64,000 bases of DNA from assembly GCA_007258455.2 (NCBI GenBank), contig VDFB02047230.1, positions 161,580,635-161,644,634 on the forward strand. The letters run 5' to 3'. The DNA comes from Sequoia sempervirens (taxonomy: Eukaryota; Streptophyta; Pinopsida; Cupressales; Cupressaceae). The notes under the pieces were generated by a model. That model saw only the letters and a list, made by a program, of their open reading frames with translations, had not been told where the DNA came from and ran no database searches. The translations under genes and the position numbers were made by a program. Below are positions 12,235 through 23,335 of the stretch, one piece after another; within the stretch, counting starts at the first letter, position 1; each line of letters starts with the position of its first letter.

Positions 12235-13322
12235 AGATCAGTGCTACAAAAGCATATTTCTTGGGATATAGCTGATGGAAAAAGTGCCTTATTTTGGGAA
12301 GACTCCTAGGGGGATTACCCATCCATAGATAAACTCATTAATACAAAATAGTTCAAACCTTATTTCAAATAGAATTAGGGATCATATGTTAGAGACTATG
12401 TGCTTTTTGAGGATGATTCACTTGCCTCGGGATGGAAATGGAAGGAACTAGAAAATTCTCAGTTGAATGTAGCTGATTTGGATAATCTGAGATAGATTTT
12501 GAAAAATAGATTAATAACTTTTAGGAATGGGCCAGATCAGTTGGTTTGGGTGAAATCTAGAAATGGCCAATACAACACCAAAGATGGCTATATGGCAATA
12601 AGTAAAGATAATTAGTTGGAGGCTCTGAGACTACCAATAAAACTATGTTGGGACAAGCAGTGTCTCTCAAAGGTTAGTGTTTTCGCTTGGGCAGCTATTC
12701 AAGGAAAAATACTCACGACAATTTTTTTTTTAAAAGTAGGGTTTGAGGACCCCTCTAGATGCACCCTCTGTTTGAGGGAAGAAGAGTCAGTCAATCACAT
12801 CTTGTTGGGTTGTCCCTATGCCCAACAATGCTAGCAATGGTTGTGTGCCAAACTTGGATGGGCTTCGGCCCTTCCTCATGATATCCTAACATTGTTTAAT
12901 AGTTGGCCTATTCTCAAAAAGCATAGTCTCTTTCAAAACCTATGGATATGCAACCCTTCAATCCTTATTTGGGAATTGTGGAAGGAGAGGAACATGCAGA
13001 TCTTTAAGGAAGTGCATATGGACTTAGAGAAGCTTTGGGCGAAAATTGAAGCCTCAATTGTAGAAGTGGCGAATAGCAAGAACAATACTCACATCAATAA
13101 AAATTGCAACTTTTCATATTGGGATAATCAGATGAGGAAAAATTGGTTCAGTTTAAAGATCCCACCTTTCTTTGGACTAGGAGGGTCGGAGAGCAAAACA
13201 AAAAGAGCTTTGGCCAGCTTGACCCTTCCTAGGCATGGGTGGCATAAACTGAATTTTGATGGGGATTCCCATGGGAACCTAGGGGTGGTAGGTGCAGGTT
13301 GCATTGTTCATGCATGGGATGG
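12235..13322 (+). pseudogene. LINE 3' portion: zinc-binding region and start of a C-terminal RNase H
   Basis: The frame continues from HISWDIADGKSALFWEDS through VWVKSRNGQYNTKDGY to the zinc-binding region: KVSVFAWAAIQGKILT, then CTLCLREEESVNHILLGCP with its C-x2-C and H-x4-C ligands. Stops are mostly TAG (for example at 12613 and 12832). From 12841 an open frame of 161 codons reaches WHKLNFDGDSHGNLGVVGAG. That is the first strand of the plant-type RNase H found at the end of many plant L1 elements, and its first catalytic Asp (NFDG) is present. The domain is cut after about 30 residues at 13322, so the remaining active-site residues are missing. Confidence 0.82.
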
Positions 13323-13329
13323 TTAATTT

Positions 13330-13389
13330 GTATTAATATATGCAAAATGTGGAATCATAAACAAGGCACGTGAAGTGTTTGAAAAAGAT
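13330..13389 (+). pseudogene. 20-codon PPR scrap
   Basis: Immediately after the truncated RNase H, VLIYAKCGIINKAREVFEKD matches the helix-turn-helix core of a plant PPR motif (YAKCG-I-KA-EVF). Nothing PPR-like continues on either side: the LINE lies to the left and a dispersed non-coding repeat to the right. It is a broken piece of a PPR gene, on the opposite strand to the PPR remnant at 13.8-14.3 kb. Confidence 0.65.
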
Positions 13390-13410
13390 TCGCTCTTTTA
13401 TATAATTTAA

Positions 13411-13775
13411 TATATTTGTTCATTTTAAAGATCCTCTGAAAACAATAGATTCCTTTACTTTAATATAAGATTAAATTTTTAATTTATTCTAAAACATTTT
13501 ATGAATAAAATATTCCAACTAAACCTTCCATGAATTTTAAAAAAAAAAACTGTAGTAAAATACTATTTTTATATTATTCCCTTACAAATGGATTGAATGT
13601 TCCTACCGACCTCTTCATGACCACTCACTCCCAACGTCTACGCAAAGTATATATACACTAAATATATTTTCAGTGGGGCATGAAAGCCAAAAGTGTATAT
13701 ACCCCTTCTATTCACAAAGGACAAAAAGCCAAACATAAAACTAAAGAAAATGGGTCCACGTCAGAAGCAAGGACA
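13411..13775 (+). repeat. Third copy of a ~0.36-kb segment found in both 9.2-kb units
   Basis: This block matches 17771-18134 and 34641-35052 in the same orientation. All run from TATATTTGTTCATTTT to GTCAGAAGCAAGGACA and share the ATATATACACTAAATATATT phrase. It is more diverged than the two unit copies are from each other. It has no coding content. The block contains several TATA-like runs and could be promoter or LTR material, but nothing shows that directly. Confidence 0.8.
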
Positions 13776-13799
13776 TCAAGGTACAGCTATTACCTTGTG

Positions 13800-14300
13800 T
13801 CGTATCTTTGAAAACAAAAATCTCTGACGAAGTTCCTCTATCCTTTATGCTTCGATGGATGTCCATACTGTTCCAAAGCTCCCATTTTGGCATGGGCAAG
13901 GAGGATGCTATCAAAAGTTGCGGAATGTGGCTTTAAACCTAACAATTGCAATTGCTTGGAAATTTCTCAAGGCTTTTCAGCAAATCCATTTTGTGCATAT
14001 CTGAGACCACATCTATTTGAGGGACCTTGTCAAACACTTCACGTGTCTTGTCTATGCTTCCACATTTTGCATATATGTCTACACGGCCAGTTGCAACTAC
14101 AACATTTGAAAAAATTATTTTATCCTTTATGCTTCGATGGATGTCCCTACCCTGTTTGGAAGCCCCCATTTTGCACAGGCAGGGAGAATGGTAGCAAAGG
14201 TTTTGGTCTCGATTTACACCTGCCAATTGCATTTTCTTGAAAGTTTCTAAAGCTTTTGCTGAAGTGATCAATGTAATGTTAGGAGGCTGCAATGTATGCT
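13800..14300 (-). pseudogene. PPR protein remnant (plant PLS-type), antisense
   Basis: Read on the minus strand from about 14292, the piece gives ALETFKKMQLAGVNRDQN, then CKMGASKQGRDIHRSIKD, NVVVATGRVDIYAKCG, REVFDKVPQIDVVS and LLKSLEKFPSNCN. After stops and frame changes, a second AKMGALEQ and a degraded DIHRSIKDRG follow (about 13830-13900). The alternation of these segments is that of plant organelle RNA-binding PPR proteins. Only about four motifs remain, with several frameshifts and stops, and there is no start, transit peptide or C-terminal domain. It is a pseudogene fragment. Confidence 0.8.
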
Positions 14301-15195
14301 GCGTAACATCTGGACTGGAAAATCTACAGTGTTATCCACCTGTCACCAATTGGCATGCACACTTTGCAATGCATGCTGCGTAACACTACATTTTATAGTT
14401 TCTTTTCTAATTTCCGGATGAGAAGAATATTTTGGTTCTGTCTTCAAACAGGGGCAACCAAACATTTCTTCTGCGACAATACTTTCACTTGATTTTGTTA
14501 TAGGTTTTTGCACTACAATAGAAAGCGGGCTTTTTGACAAAATTGTTAAGCACAGAAGATCGAAGGAAGATGAAACAAGGAGGTGCTCCCAAAAGCTTAT
14601 GGATGCGCAGGCTTTGGTGGGAAGATTAATTTGTTCTACGATGATAAAGTTGACCAAGATTTTTTATGCCAAATTTGGCAAATTTTTTGATTCTAAAATC
14701 TTAGTTGCTGACGAAATGTTTGTTAGATCTATGAATAATTGTATCCTACAATTATTTATGACTCTTCTGCTATTCGATCCGTTTTGGAAAATTGTGGAAA
14801 TTTACAGCCTTCCTACTCTTTAGCATCATGCTACCAGCAACGGCTACTATTTTCAAAGTAAAGTTGTCCCACACATATTCTATTAATGGCCTACAATAAC
14901 TGCCTTAATTTTATCCTCTTACTCATCATCTACCTATTTGTTTCATTGAACCGAAGATAGGAATTTGAAATATTGGAAATTATAAATTTAAACTCCAATT
15001 ATAAATTTAAACTCCTCAATTTATAATTATAGAAGGATATGGGAGATATCAAAACAGGGTTCGTTGTCATTAAATAGAGCCCCAAAGTTCTTGTAGAAAA
15101 ATGTTTACCCTTCTTTACAGCCATATGGATGTATTTTCTTGTCATCATGTTATTTTTTTAAAGAAAAAAACTAAATGATGATGAATAACATACAT
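14301..15195. other. Unassigned stretch
   Basis: Open frames at 14343-14657 (minus) and 14599-14823 (plus) overlap and show no recognisable motif. The phrase GCATGCTGCGTAACA at about 14373 has a close relative at about 14293 (GTATGCTGCGTAACA). I see no gene here. Confidence 0.45.
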
Positions 15196-15263
15196 GATTT
15201 TCCACAGTCCATGGTAATGAGTTAAAAGAGATTTTCCACAGTCCATGGTAATGAGTTAAAAGA
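15196..15263. repeat. Two perfect copies of a 34-bp repeat
   Basis: GATTTTCCACAGTCCATGGT starts at 15196 and again at 15230, each copy ending TTAAAAGA. The two 34-bp copies are identical by eye, so the duplication is recent. Confidence 0.92.
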
Positions 15264-15439
15264 GCTTCTAGATAATTGGGTTACTTGGTTATATCTAGAG
15301 TGTTTAAGTTCAAGGGTTTGATTGTGGATTGTGTTTGTGGGTGAGGTGAAATTTGACAGTAGATAAATTGTACATCTTCAAAAAGTTTGAAATTTTGTGA
15401 ACAATTTAGAAAGAGATAAAAAGTTGGGATGCATAGTGA

Positions 15440-15725
15440 CAAGGACTATCATAATAAGAAACCAAAAGCAATTGTTGTTGTAGATCTTGGTTTCTAATGC
15501 AATTTGATTTCAGCTGATATAGTTAAAAATCTTGGTTTATAGACATGATCAACCTCAAACTTACTCATTTACTCTAAAATTCTAAGTTAAGAAAACATAT
15601 GTAAATGCAATTGTAGATCTTGGTTCCCAATATAATTTGATTTCAATTGATATAGTTCACAATCTTGGTTTAAAGACATACAATCCTCCACAAACTAAGG
15701 AATTAAATGGGTTGTTCATTGTGTC
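15440..15725 (+). pseudogene. Duplicated retroviral-type aspartic protease scraps
   Basis: Two related pieces lie in tandem about 145 bp apart. The first reads AIVVVDLG, then a stop, CNLISADIVKNLGL. The second reads NAIVDLGSQYNLISIDIVHN, then LGLKT. Both follow the LVD-G---NLIS---V--LGL pattern of LTR-retrotransposon proteases, with DLG in place of the catalytic DTG/DSG. No adjoining gag or RT was found. The segment is short and degenerate, so the family is uncertain. Confidence 0.5.
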
Positions 15726-16451
15726 TTTATATAATTTCCACCGTATTTTGCAATCTGTTCTTACACAATCTATTACTATATTTTGCCACCTGGTCATTTA
15801 TGTTACAGTATTTTCTCCTTATCATTTCCATTTCAATTGGACAATTGTCTTTCCATTTTGATAGTTATCTATTATTAAGTTTATTTATTATGAATCCCAC
15901 AACCAAGCATGTGTTCCCTGGCCATACTTTGGCACCCAATCACTACCGTCACATTATACACACAACTAGAACTATACATACAAATTTATGGGATTATAGT
16001 TTCTACATACAGTTGTATCATATGTAAGTACTCATCTGATGCTCTAAAATGAACAATAGTTACAATACATATAAAATAGAGCTTCAAGGGGCTTACATCA
16101 GGAAACCCACTAGATTATCCCACTTGTCAATCCACTATCAAAAATTTGTTACAAAAGTCAACTCTTGCTATCTCCCTATCCACTACCAAGTTGCCAAGAA
16201 ACTCAAAAACTAGGAAACTTTCTAGTTGTCCTAACTGAGTCCAAAATTTCCAACATCTACTTCTATGGAATGCACCTTAATGGAAGACTATCAACTGAGG
16301 TCAACCTCTCAGTGCAAAAATATTGGACTACATATAGAATTAAAATGAAAACTGTCCTTTCTTTCGACTGGGACCATCTCATGCACCCATAAAGCATGCT
16401 AACTAGGATGAAAAATTCAAATTGTATTTACACCATATTATTAAGTTTCTT
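15726..16451. other. Unassigned AT-rich stretch
   Basis: No recognisable coding content or repeats were seen. The open frames at 15707-16027 and 16165-16392 lack any motif I can name. Confidence 0.45.
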
Positions 16452-16787
16452 AGATCAACTTACCTTTCAATTCATGTTAAATCTTGCTCATATCTAATTG
16501 GAATCTTCCTTTCCCTTCTAACATAAATGGACATAGGAGCTATGCTCATACAAAATTAAACGTCTTGTGACTTTGTAAGAAGAAAATTAGCTGGAAAAAC
16601 TAACTGTAGCACATATATTAGATTGACTTACCTTTCAATTCATGTTAAATCTTGCTCATATCTGATTGGAATCTTCCTTTCCCTTCTAACATAGATGGAC
16701 ATAGGAGCTATGCTCACAAAATTACTCGTCTTGTGATTTTGATAGAAGAAAATTGGCTGAAAAAACTAACTGTAGCACATATATGAC
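16452..16787. repeat. Two-copy 168-bp tandem repeat
   Basis: TACCTTTCAATTCATGTTAA occurs at 16461 and 16629. Similarity continues through ATAGGAGCTATGCTCA and AACTAACTGTAGCACATATA, so two ~168-bp copies lie head to tail with a handful of differences and small indels. Confidence 0.9.
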
Positions 16788-17079
16788 AAGGAAATGACTA
16801 TCGGTGTCCACTGAATTCATTCATTTTGTTGTTATATTCAGATTCATTAGGCTTTCGTATCTCCAAACAAACTCTTCTTATAGCAGTCCACTGACTAGGC
16901 AACCACTATTGCTTGCTCTGCTCACCCATGTAGTGGCATTATTCCATGTGGCATTTCCTTTTATAGGCTAAAATATAAGGAGAATAAACAAGGGCTATAG
17001 TGCAGCTATACTCCTTGCCAAATGCTACTATGCATTTCAAAGTGTAATTCTGCCAACAATTTCTAGAAATTTTATTTGA
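16788..17079. other. Short unassigned stretch left of the duplicated unit
   Basis: No feature was recognised. It ends where similarity to the second 9.2-kb unit begins, near ATTTTTACACAT at about 17080. Confidence 0.5.
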
Positions 17080-18659
17080 TTTTTACACATATTTATGACA
17101 TTTCTCATTCATATCTAGGAAAAACTAGGCCAATATGTAGTGCCATAAAGGTTATTTCAAACTGAACTACATCTTATAAAATGTCATTATGAAAATTTTT
17201 ATTTCTTTTTCAAACTCAGTTGCATAAATTTATTATTTTTTCGTCAATTGTATTTAGAGTTACTTTTACTTTTCATCATGATTTACTTGTTCCATATTTC
17301 TACAAGATAGTAACTTTTCCATACACATTACATCACGTATCCTTCTGTTGTAGGCAATTGGAAAAAATGGTTGCAGTATCCTTTTGTTGCAACTATCCAC
17401 ACTATTTGTGATTACATAAATTTTTAATATTTGTTAGTGTTTGCTGACATCAATTGGTGCTATGTCCGGGAAAAATTCAGCTGGAAACATAAATTTATGT
17501 ATAGAATACTATTCATTCAAGGATTTTTTTTCAAAGTCATTAAAAATGAGATATGTTACTAGATTTTGTTATTTCCAAAATATTATGCATTAATACAACT
17601 TTCTCCAATTGTTTTTTAATAAAAATATTAAGCATTCAACTCATTTGCACAATACAAAATACATTATATTATATGTTCTAAATTTTTCACTACTATGTCA
17701 AATTTAAATCTCGCTTATACTTTCCACAAATCTTCGGCGTACTCATTGCACACAAAGGTGTGATTGCTAGTATATTTGTTCATTTTGTAAAAAACATCTG
17801 AAAATAATAGATTCCTTAACTTTTATACAAGATTAATTTTTTAATTTATTATAAAACATTTTATGAATAAAATATTCCAACCAGACCTTCCATGAATTTA
17901 AAAAAAAAAATCTGTAGTAAAATACTATTTTTATATTATTCCCTTACAAATGGATTGAACGTTCCTACCTACATCTTCATGACCACTCATTCCCAACGTC
18001 TACACAGTATATATACACTAAATATATTTTCAGTGGGGCATAACAGCCAAAGTGTATATACCCCTTCTATTCACAAAGGACAAAAAGCCAAAAATAAAAC
18101 TAAAGAAAAAGGATTCACGTCAGAAGCAAGGACAGAGAAGTATGTGGAGTCCACACGTATTCAAAATAAAAAATCTACATCCAATTTTTATTACAGTAGT
18201 AAGCCCAAATTGAAAATCTGACGTGGCAACTTACTATTGAAGATTTTGGACGGATATTCAAGCTTGGCTTGGAGGAGGGATATACTGTGTATATATAGTA
18301 GTTGTGTATATGGTTGATAGGACAGATTTACTCTTGACAATTCCGTGAAAAGATAGGATCTGGTGAAGGTGTTGGAATTTGATTGTGACCATTCATTTTT
18401 AAAAGAGGTTAGATTTTTGTATATGTATGAGTAATAGAGTGGTTAGTTTCAAATGGATTTTGAATAGTTTTATAAAAGTATTTTTTAATGAAATGAGGTT
18501 TATATTAGTATAAATTAATAATAATGTAGCGGTATGTATTATCTTTTGAAGTTTAGCATATTAAAAAAATAATGTTGAGGTATGAGTAGAAATAAGAATG
18601 AGTGAATACAATTGTAATTGAAATATTAAAAAAAATTAGTAGTTAAATTTATAAAAGCA

Positions 18660-18962
18660 ATTGTAAGAGAGGATCCTAATCATTGGGTAGGGGATCTTAG
18701 ACATCATCTAGAGGGCCTTGGTTATTAGGATTTGACTTTCATTCAATGTTCACATTTTTATTCTCTTCAACAAACTATTGTTCATCAAAGTTTTGGACAT
18801 CTAAAGTCTTTTGATGAGGCAATTAAGGAGAACAAGGCAAGGGAATTTCTTAGTTTGTCTAGTAGTTGGCCCTCCACCCACCTTGTCGAGAGGATGCAAA
18901 GGAAGGGGTGCCACCTAAGGAGGCATAGACCAACCATTGTGACACCTAAAATACCATCATGA
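18660..18962 (+). other. Conserved unrecognised open frame in part A (unit 1)
   Basis: A frame of about 100 codons with one TAG near 18728 gives DPNHWVGDLRHHLEGLGY, then SFGHLKSFDEAIKENKA and LSSSWPSTHLVERMQRKG. The same frame is kept in unit 2 (35580-35880) with only a few substitutions, but that could simply reflect shared ancestry. I recognise no family. It may be a retroelement gag remnant or non-coding. Confidence 0.25.
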
Positions 18963-20028
18963 ATTAATAACATGCCCTCTTCTTTGACCCCCTGGGAAAA
19001 TAATGAGCATAGGCATGAGAGGCAAGTTGAAATGAACCCTTGCCATAGTACAAGATGAATTACCACAATGATCAAGAAGCACTTGTTGATTAGCAACTTC
19101 TAGGGGCACTTTGTTGGCATAGGCTTGAATTTACAAATGAAGAATGAAGAATGATAATAAATTTTTCATACATTAAAATGTTGTTCAATAGAAACATTGG
19201 AAAATAGAGTAGAATTTATATCTTTGTAAATAGAAAAAGGTATATCCACTTAGGAACCATGCCATATTTGGTTGAATTAGAATAACAATGTGTCATGAAA
19301 ATGGTTCAAGCCAAAAGGCTTTGAGGAAGTCATGATTCCAAGTTCATGTAGTTTGAGCTCCAGGACAAAACTAAACCAAGTGCATAATGATCTATATGTA
19401 CCCATAGAAATGAAAATTCGGGTTTGAAATCCCAAAATGGGTTAATTGATGTTTCAATGGTAAGTCTTGATAAATGACACACAACCAAAATGAGCAAGAT
19501 GGGGTTCCAAAATACTTTCCAAATTGTTTGAAGCATGTGACTCCAAGTCTGAAAATTATATTGGAGAGACTATCTCTCATTCAATTTTTACACCATAGGA
19601 AAATGTTGATCCACGTGTAGCTTTAGTCTCTCATATTTATGTAGCCTCAATCTCTTACATTCCCTTACACAACGCTATTTGTGCAATCAACTTCATTGAA
19701 TTTGCATTCCACATAGTACTCACACACCAACACACAGCACCACCCTTGTGTATCTATGCACAATCCACATGTGCCATTATGCAATACTACTTGCACCCAT
19801 ATTACAACCTTGCACATGGCCATACATGTCAACATTCCATAAGACCATATGAGCATGGCACATGGAGCATTTACATCCACATGAAATGCCATCATATATG
19901 TTTGACACATGGTCATGCCAAACACTTAGGACCATATGGGTTCAAGGCCTATCATCACCATGTCCACATGATATAGTGAACCATAATGCACAACATATAT
20001 ATTGTAATGTCGTAGAATTGCACCTAGG

Positions 20029-20033
20029 GGCAA
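20029..20033. repeat. Target-site duplication, left copy (GGCAA)
   Basis: GGCAA precedes the left LTR and recurs at 27707-27711 after the right LTR. The empty site in unit 2 reads CCTAGGGGAAATTCCAC at about 36941-36956, that is GGAAA once at the same point. This confirms an ordinary 5-bp retroviral-type integration. Confidence 0.95.
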
Positions 20034-21538
20034 TGATAGGGACAGGGTTGGATTGAGACAATCACAATCTCAATGCTCCGGGTCTCACCTTTGATAACCC
20101 CTTGGTGTCACTTCCTCCACCACTCAACCTGTAGGTCCTCTGCTATTTAGGCACCCCTGGTTCATTTGCCAACCCTGCTATCATCTACAATGCTTTCAAC
20201 CAAGCAATTCTTGGTGCTTTTCCTCACATTCACCATCTAGCCCTTAATACACTTAAAGACTAACCATTCTCAAATGCTTCCTAACCTTGTTACAGGGGTG
20301 TGTGATACCTTCCAAGGCTTCCAAAATCATCTTCTACAGGTGCTTGAACAATCACCAAACTCCAACTCTCCATCGTTTTCACAAAATCCCTGTTTTAGGG
20401 TTTGGGCAGGGCTACAAGCCTTGAGCCCTTTTAGGCCTCCTTACACAAGAGAATTGGTTAGAACTCCTCTCCTTCAACTGATTAGGCCACACTCCCTTCT
20501 GAAACCCTGGTTCAAATTCCAAACACTAAAATATTTTTAAGGTTTGGGTCCCTCTCTGTCCGTACACAGGCAGAACTTAGATCTTTCAAGAAACTAGGGT
20601 TTTAAGAGCATTTCTTGGTTTGTGTTGCTCTTTCCAAACTCCAGTTGAGCAATCAAGGACTCTACCTTCATGACAACCTTTAAGAAGGTTACTGCAACCG
20701 CTGCACATGTTGCTTTAACAAAGATTCTTCACCCCTACCACGTTAGAACTGACATTTTACTGTCTTTCCCTAACCGGGTATTATCTAACTCGCCTAGTGA
20801 AAGATTTTTAGCATGCTTCCTTGCCCACTACAAACTCCTACTCCTACAATATGTACAGTTAAAGAGCTTGGCCTTACTTCCAAAAAATCCATACTTCTTG
20901 GTACGGCGTGGAAGCAGGCTAAAACTCCATTCTCACACAAATTACCAGTCAGGGCAGCAACTCAAAGAAAACACAAAAATTACTCTAACTCTTGAAAGCG
21001 ACTGATACAACAAACTATTGGACCAAAGAAAACACAAAGAACTTAACTACATCCTACTCTATCCAGGAGATTGCTTTTCTCAATCCATTTTGTTGCTGTC
21101 ACAATTAAAAGAAAAGTAAACACAGAAAAATGCACAGTAAATTCACTGTTTTCTGATTTTTCTCATTAAACTTCAATACTCCATAGCATCCAACCTTCTT
21201 CAAAGGTCGATAGCTTCCTTTTACAATGCTAGGAAATAGTTAGGTTTTCTGTTTCGAGCTCAAGAACGACCAAAAGTTGAGTGTTTGAAAACACACTGTG
21301 TTTTTCTAACCTTTGACAAGGTTGGCAATCTAGACACATTAGGACTTTAAAAACCCATCCATGCTTACCACCTTCCAACCCATTTATGAGAAAAGATCAA
21401 GTTTATTCCCACTTCACCAAATGCTAAATAAAAAATGGTCAAATGGTCAACATGACCAAATACCAAGACAAACAAAAAAAAATAACTTCAAGCAAAACTT
21501 CAAGGGAACCTAGTATTTTCCCAGGTACTCCTGCACCA
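20034..21538 (-). repeat. Left LTR (3' LTR of the minus-strand chromovirus)
   Basis: This 1,505-bp copy pairs with 26203-27706. Ends are TG...CA. I counted about 45-50 differences between the two LTRs, many of them C/T or G/A at CG or CHG sites (for example CTG/CTA, CAG/TAG, CCG/CCA). Short open frames inside are repeated in the other LTR and are not genes. Confidence 0.95.
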
Positions 21539-21556
21539 TTCTCCCCCTCTCTGCAC
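21539..21556 (-). other. Polypurine tract
   Basis: On the minus strand, GCAGAGAGGGGGAGAA lies directly before the TGGTGCAGG start of the 3' LTR. This is the position and composition of the plus-strand primer of LTR retrotransposons. Confidence 0.85.
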
Positions 21557-21561
21557 AAAGA

Positions 21562-23335
21562 TCAAGGAATTTGAGGTGATATCAGGGATAGATCAATGCC
21601 TAGCTTCTTAAAGTCAGCTTCCTCAACCCAGGTAGCCTCAGATTCATGTTTGTTCCTCCACTTGACAAGGTGCTCCATGTACACCTTGTGTCTTGTAGCC
21701 TTCTGCACCCTAGACTCCAAGATCTTCTCTGCCTGAGGTTTCTCTTGATTAGGAAGGGTTATATTACTGATATCCTTAAAGATTTCTTGACTGTTCTAAA
21801 CTTCATCACTGACTGTCCCCTTATGCCTGATCAAATCAGCAACATTAAATACTGGAGATATGCCCAAATCTGTTGGTAATTCTACCTTGTATGCATTCTT
21901 CCCATACTTGGCTAACACCTTGCATGGTCCCACTCCTTTCATCTGTATTTTGGTTGACATTCCCTTCTGCAACGTTGATTTGTTAAGATGAACCATAACA
22001 TAGTCACCTACTGCAAATTGCACATCTCTCCTTGACACATCAACTTTATCTTTCAATTTTTGTGTTGCTGTTGTGACTGTTTGCTTGACCTGCTCATGGA
22101 TCTCTTTCATTGTCTGAGTGAAGTATTCTGCATGTCCACTCCTATTCTCCTGAGATCCAAGGTCTCTAAGTTCACAAATTCCTCTTGGGTGCATCCCATA
22201 CACAACCTCAAAAGGACTTTTTCCTGTAGTTCTATTTACACTGTCATTATAGGCATACTCAGCTTGGGAAATCACCATATCCCATGTTTGTCCATACTCC
22301 TTGGTTAAACATCTTAAAAGATTACCTAACACCCTGTTAACCACCTCTGTTTGACCATTGGTCTGAGGATGGTAAGCTGATCCAAATGATAGATTTGTTC
22401 CCAATCTGCTCCATAAAGTCTTCCAAAAATGGCTCATGAATTTCACATCCATGTTTGATACAATGCTCAATGGAAATCCATGGATTCTTACAACTTCCCT
22501 AAAAAAGAGATGGGCTATGTAACTTGCATCATGTGTGGTCTTGCAAGGGATAAAGTGACTCACCTTGCTAAATCTGTCCACAACTACATAAACACTGTCA
22601 AAACCAGTTTTGGTCTTAGGAAGACCTACCACAAAATCCATGCTCACACACTCCCATGGTTTGTTAGGAATGGGCAGGGGCTGATACAAACCAGCATTGC
22701 TAGCTCCTCCCTTAGCTCTCATGCACACAACACACTGTTCCACATATTTTCTGACATCTCTTGCTAACTTGGGCCAGTAATAGAACCTTTGAACTAGCTC
22801 TAAAGTTTTATTAATACCAAAATGTCCACTAAGACTGCCATTATGCTTTTCTTGAATCAGATTTTCCCTCATTGATCCTCTTGGGACACATAACAGATTA
22901 CCCTTAAATAACAGTCCATTTTGCAGTGTATACTCAGCATATTGACTATGAAAATGATTTTCAGAATCAGAGCATACCTTGTAGGCTTCTGAGAAATCTT
23001 CATCCTCACCATAGAGGTCTTTGAAACTCTCTAATCCAATGCTTTTCAGTTGTATCTCTTGGACTGTCAGCAACCTTCTACTTAATGCATCTGCCACCTT
23101 ATTCATTTGTCCCTTCTTGTGCTTGATGGTAAAAGTGAAAGCTTGGATGTATTCCATCCATTTCAAATGTCTATTACTCAGCTTCTCTTGGGTGTTAATG
23201 TAACTGAGTGCTTGGTTATCAGTGAAGACCACAAACTCTTTGGGCAACAAATAATGCCTCCAATTCCTAAGGGACTGCACTAAAGCATATAACTCAAGAT
23301 CATAGGTAGAGTACTTTTGCTTGGCTTCATTGAGC
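21562..23335 (-). pseudogene. Chromovirus RNase H end, integrase and chromodomain
   Basis: The frame continues RNase H after a one-base loss (EAKQKYSTYDLELYALVQS, then FVVFTDNQALSYI and VADALSRR). Integrase follows: an H-H-C-C zinc module (HNGSLSGHFGINK, then CVVCMRAKG) and the core with SMDFVVGLP and AYHPQTNGQTEVVNR. The second catalytic Asp is Asn: the box reads IVSNMDVKF, codon 22453-22455. SPVFNVADL marks the linker. The main frame stops at a TAG (21796-21798) in a Gln context. In the same frame beyond it, AEKILESRVQ, then HLVKWRNKHESEATWVEEAD form a chromodomain that would bind modified histone H3. The natural stop is at 21562-21564. Integration activity is lost. Confidence 0.93.

Noticed and set aside
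20274..20540. Open frames inside the LTRs (20274-20540, 20670-21005, 26509-26709)
   Set aside because: They lie in LTR sequence, recur in both LTRs with disruptions, and have no protein motif.
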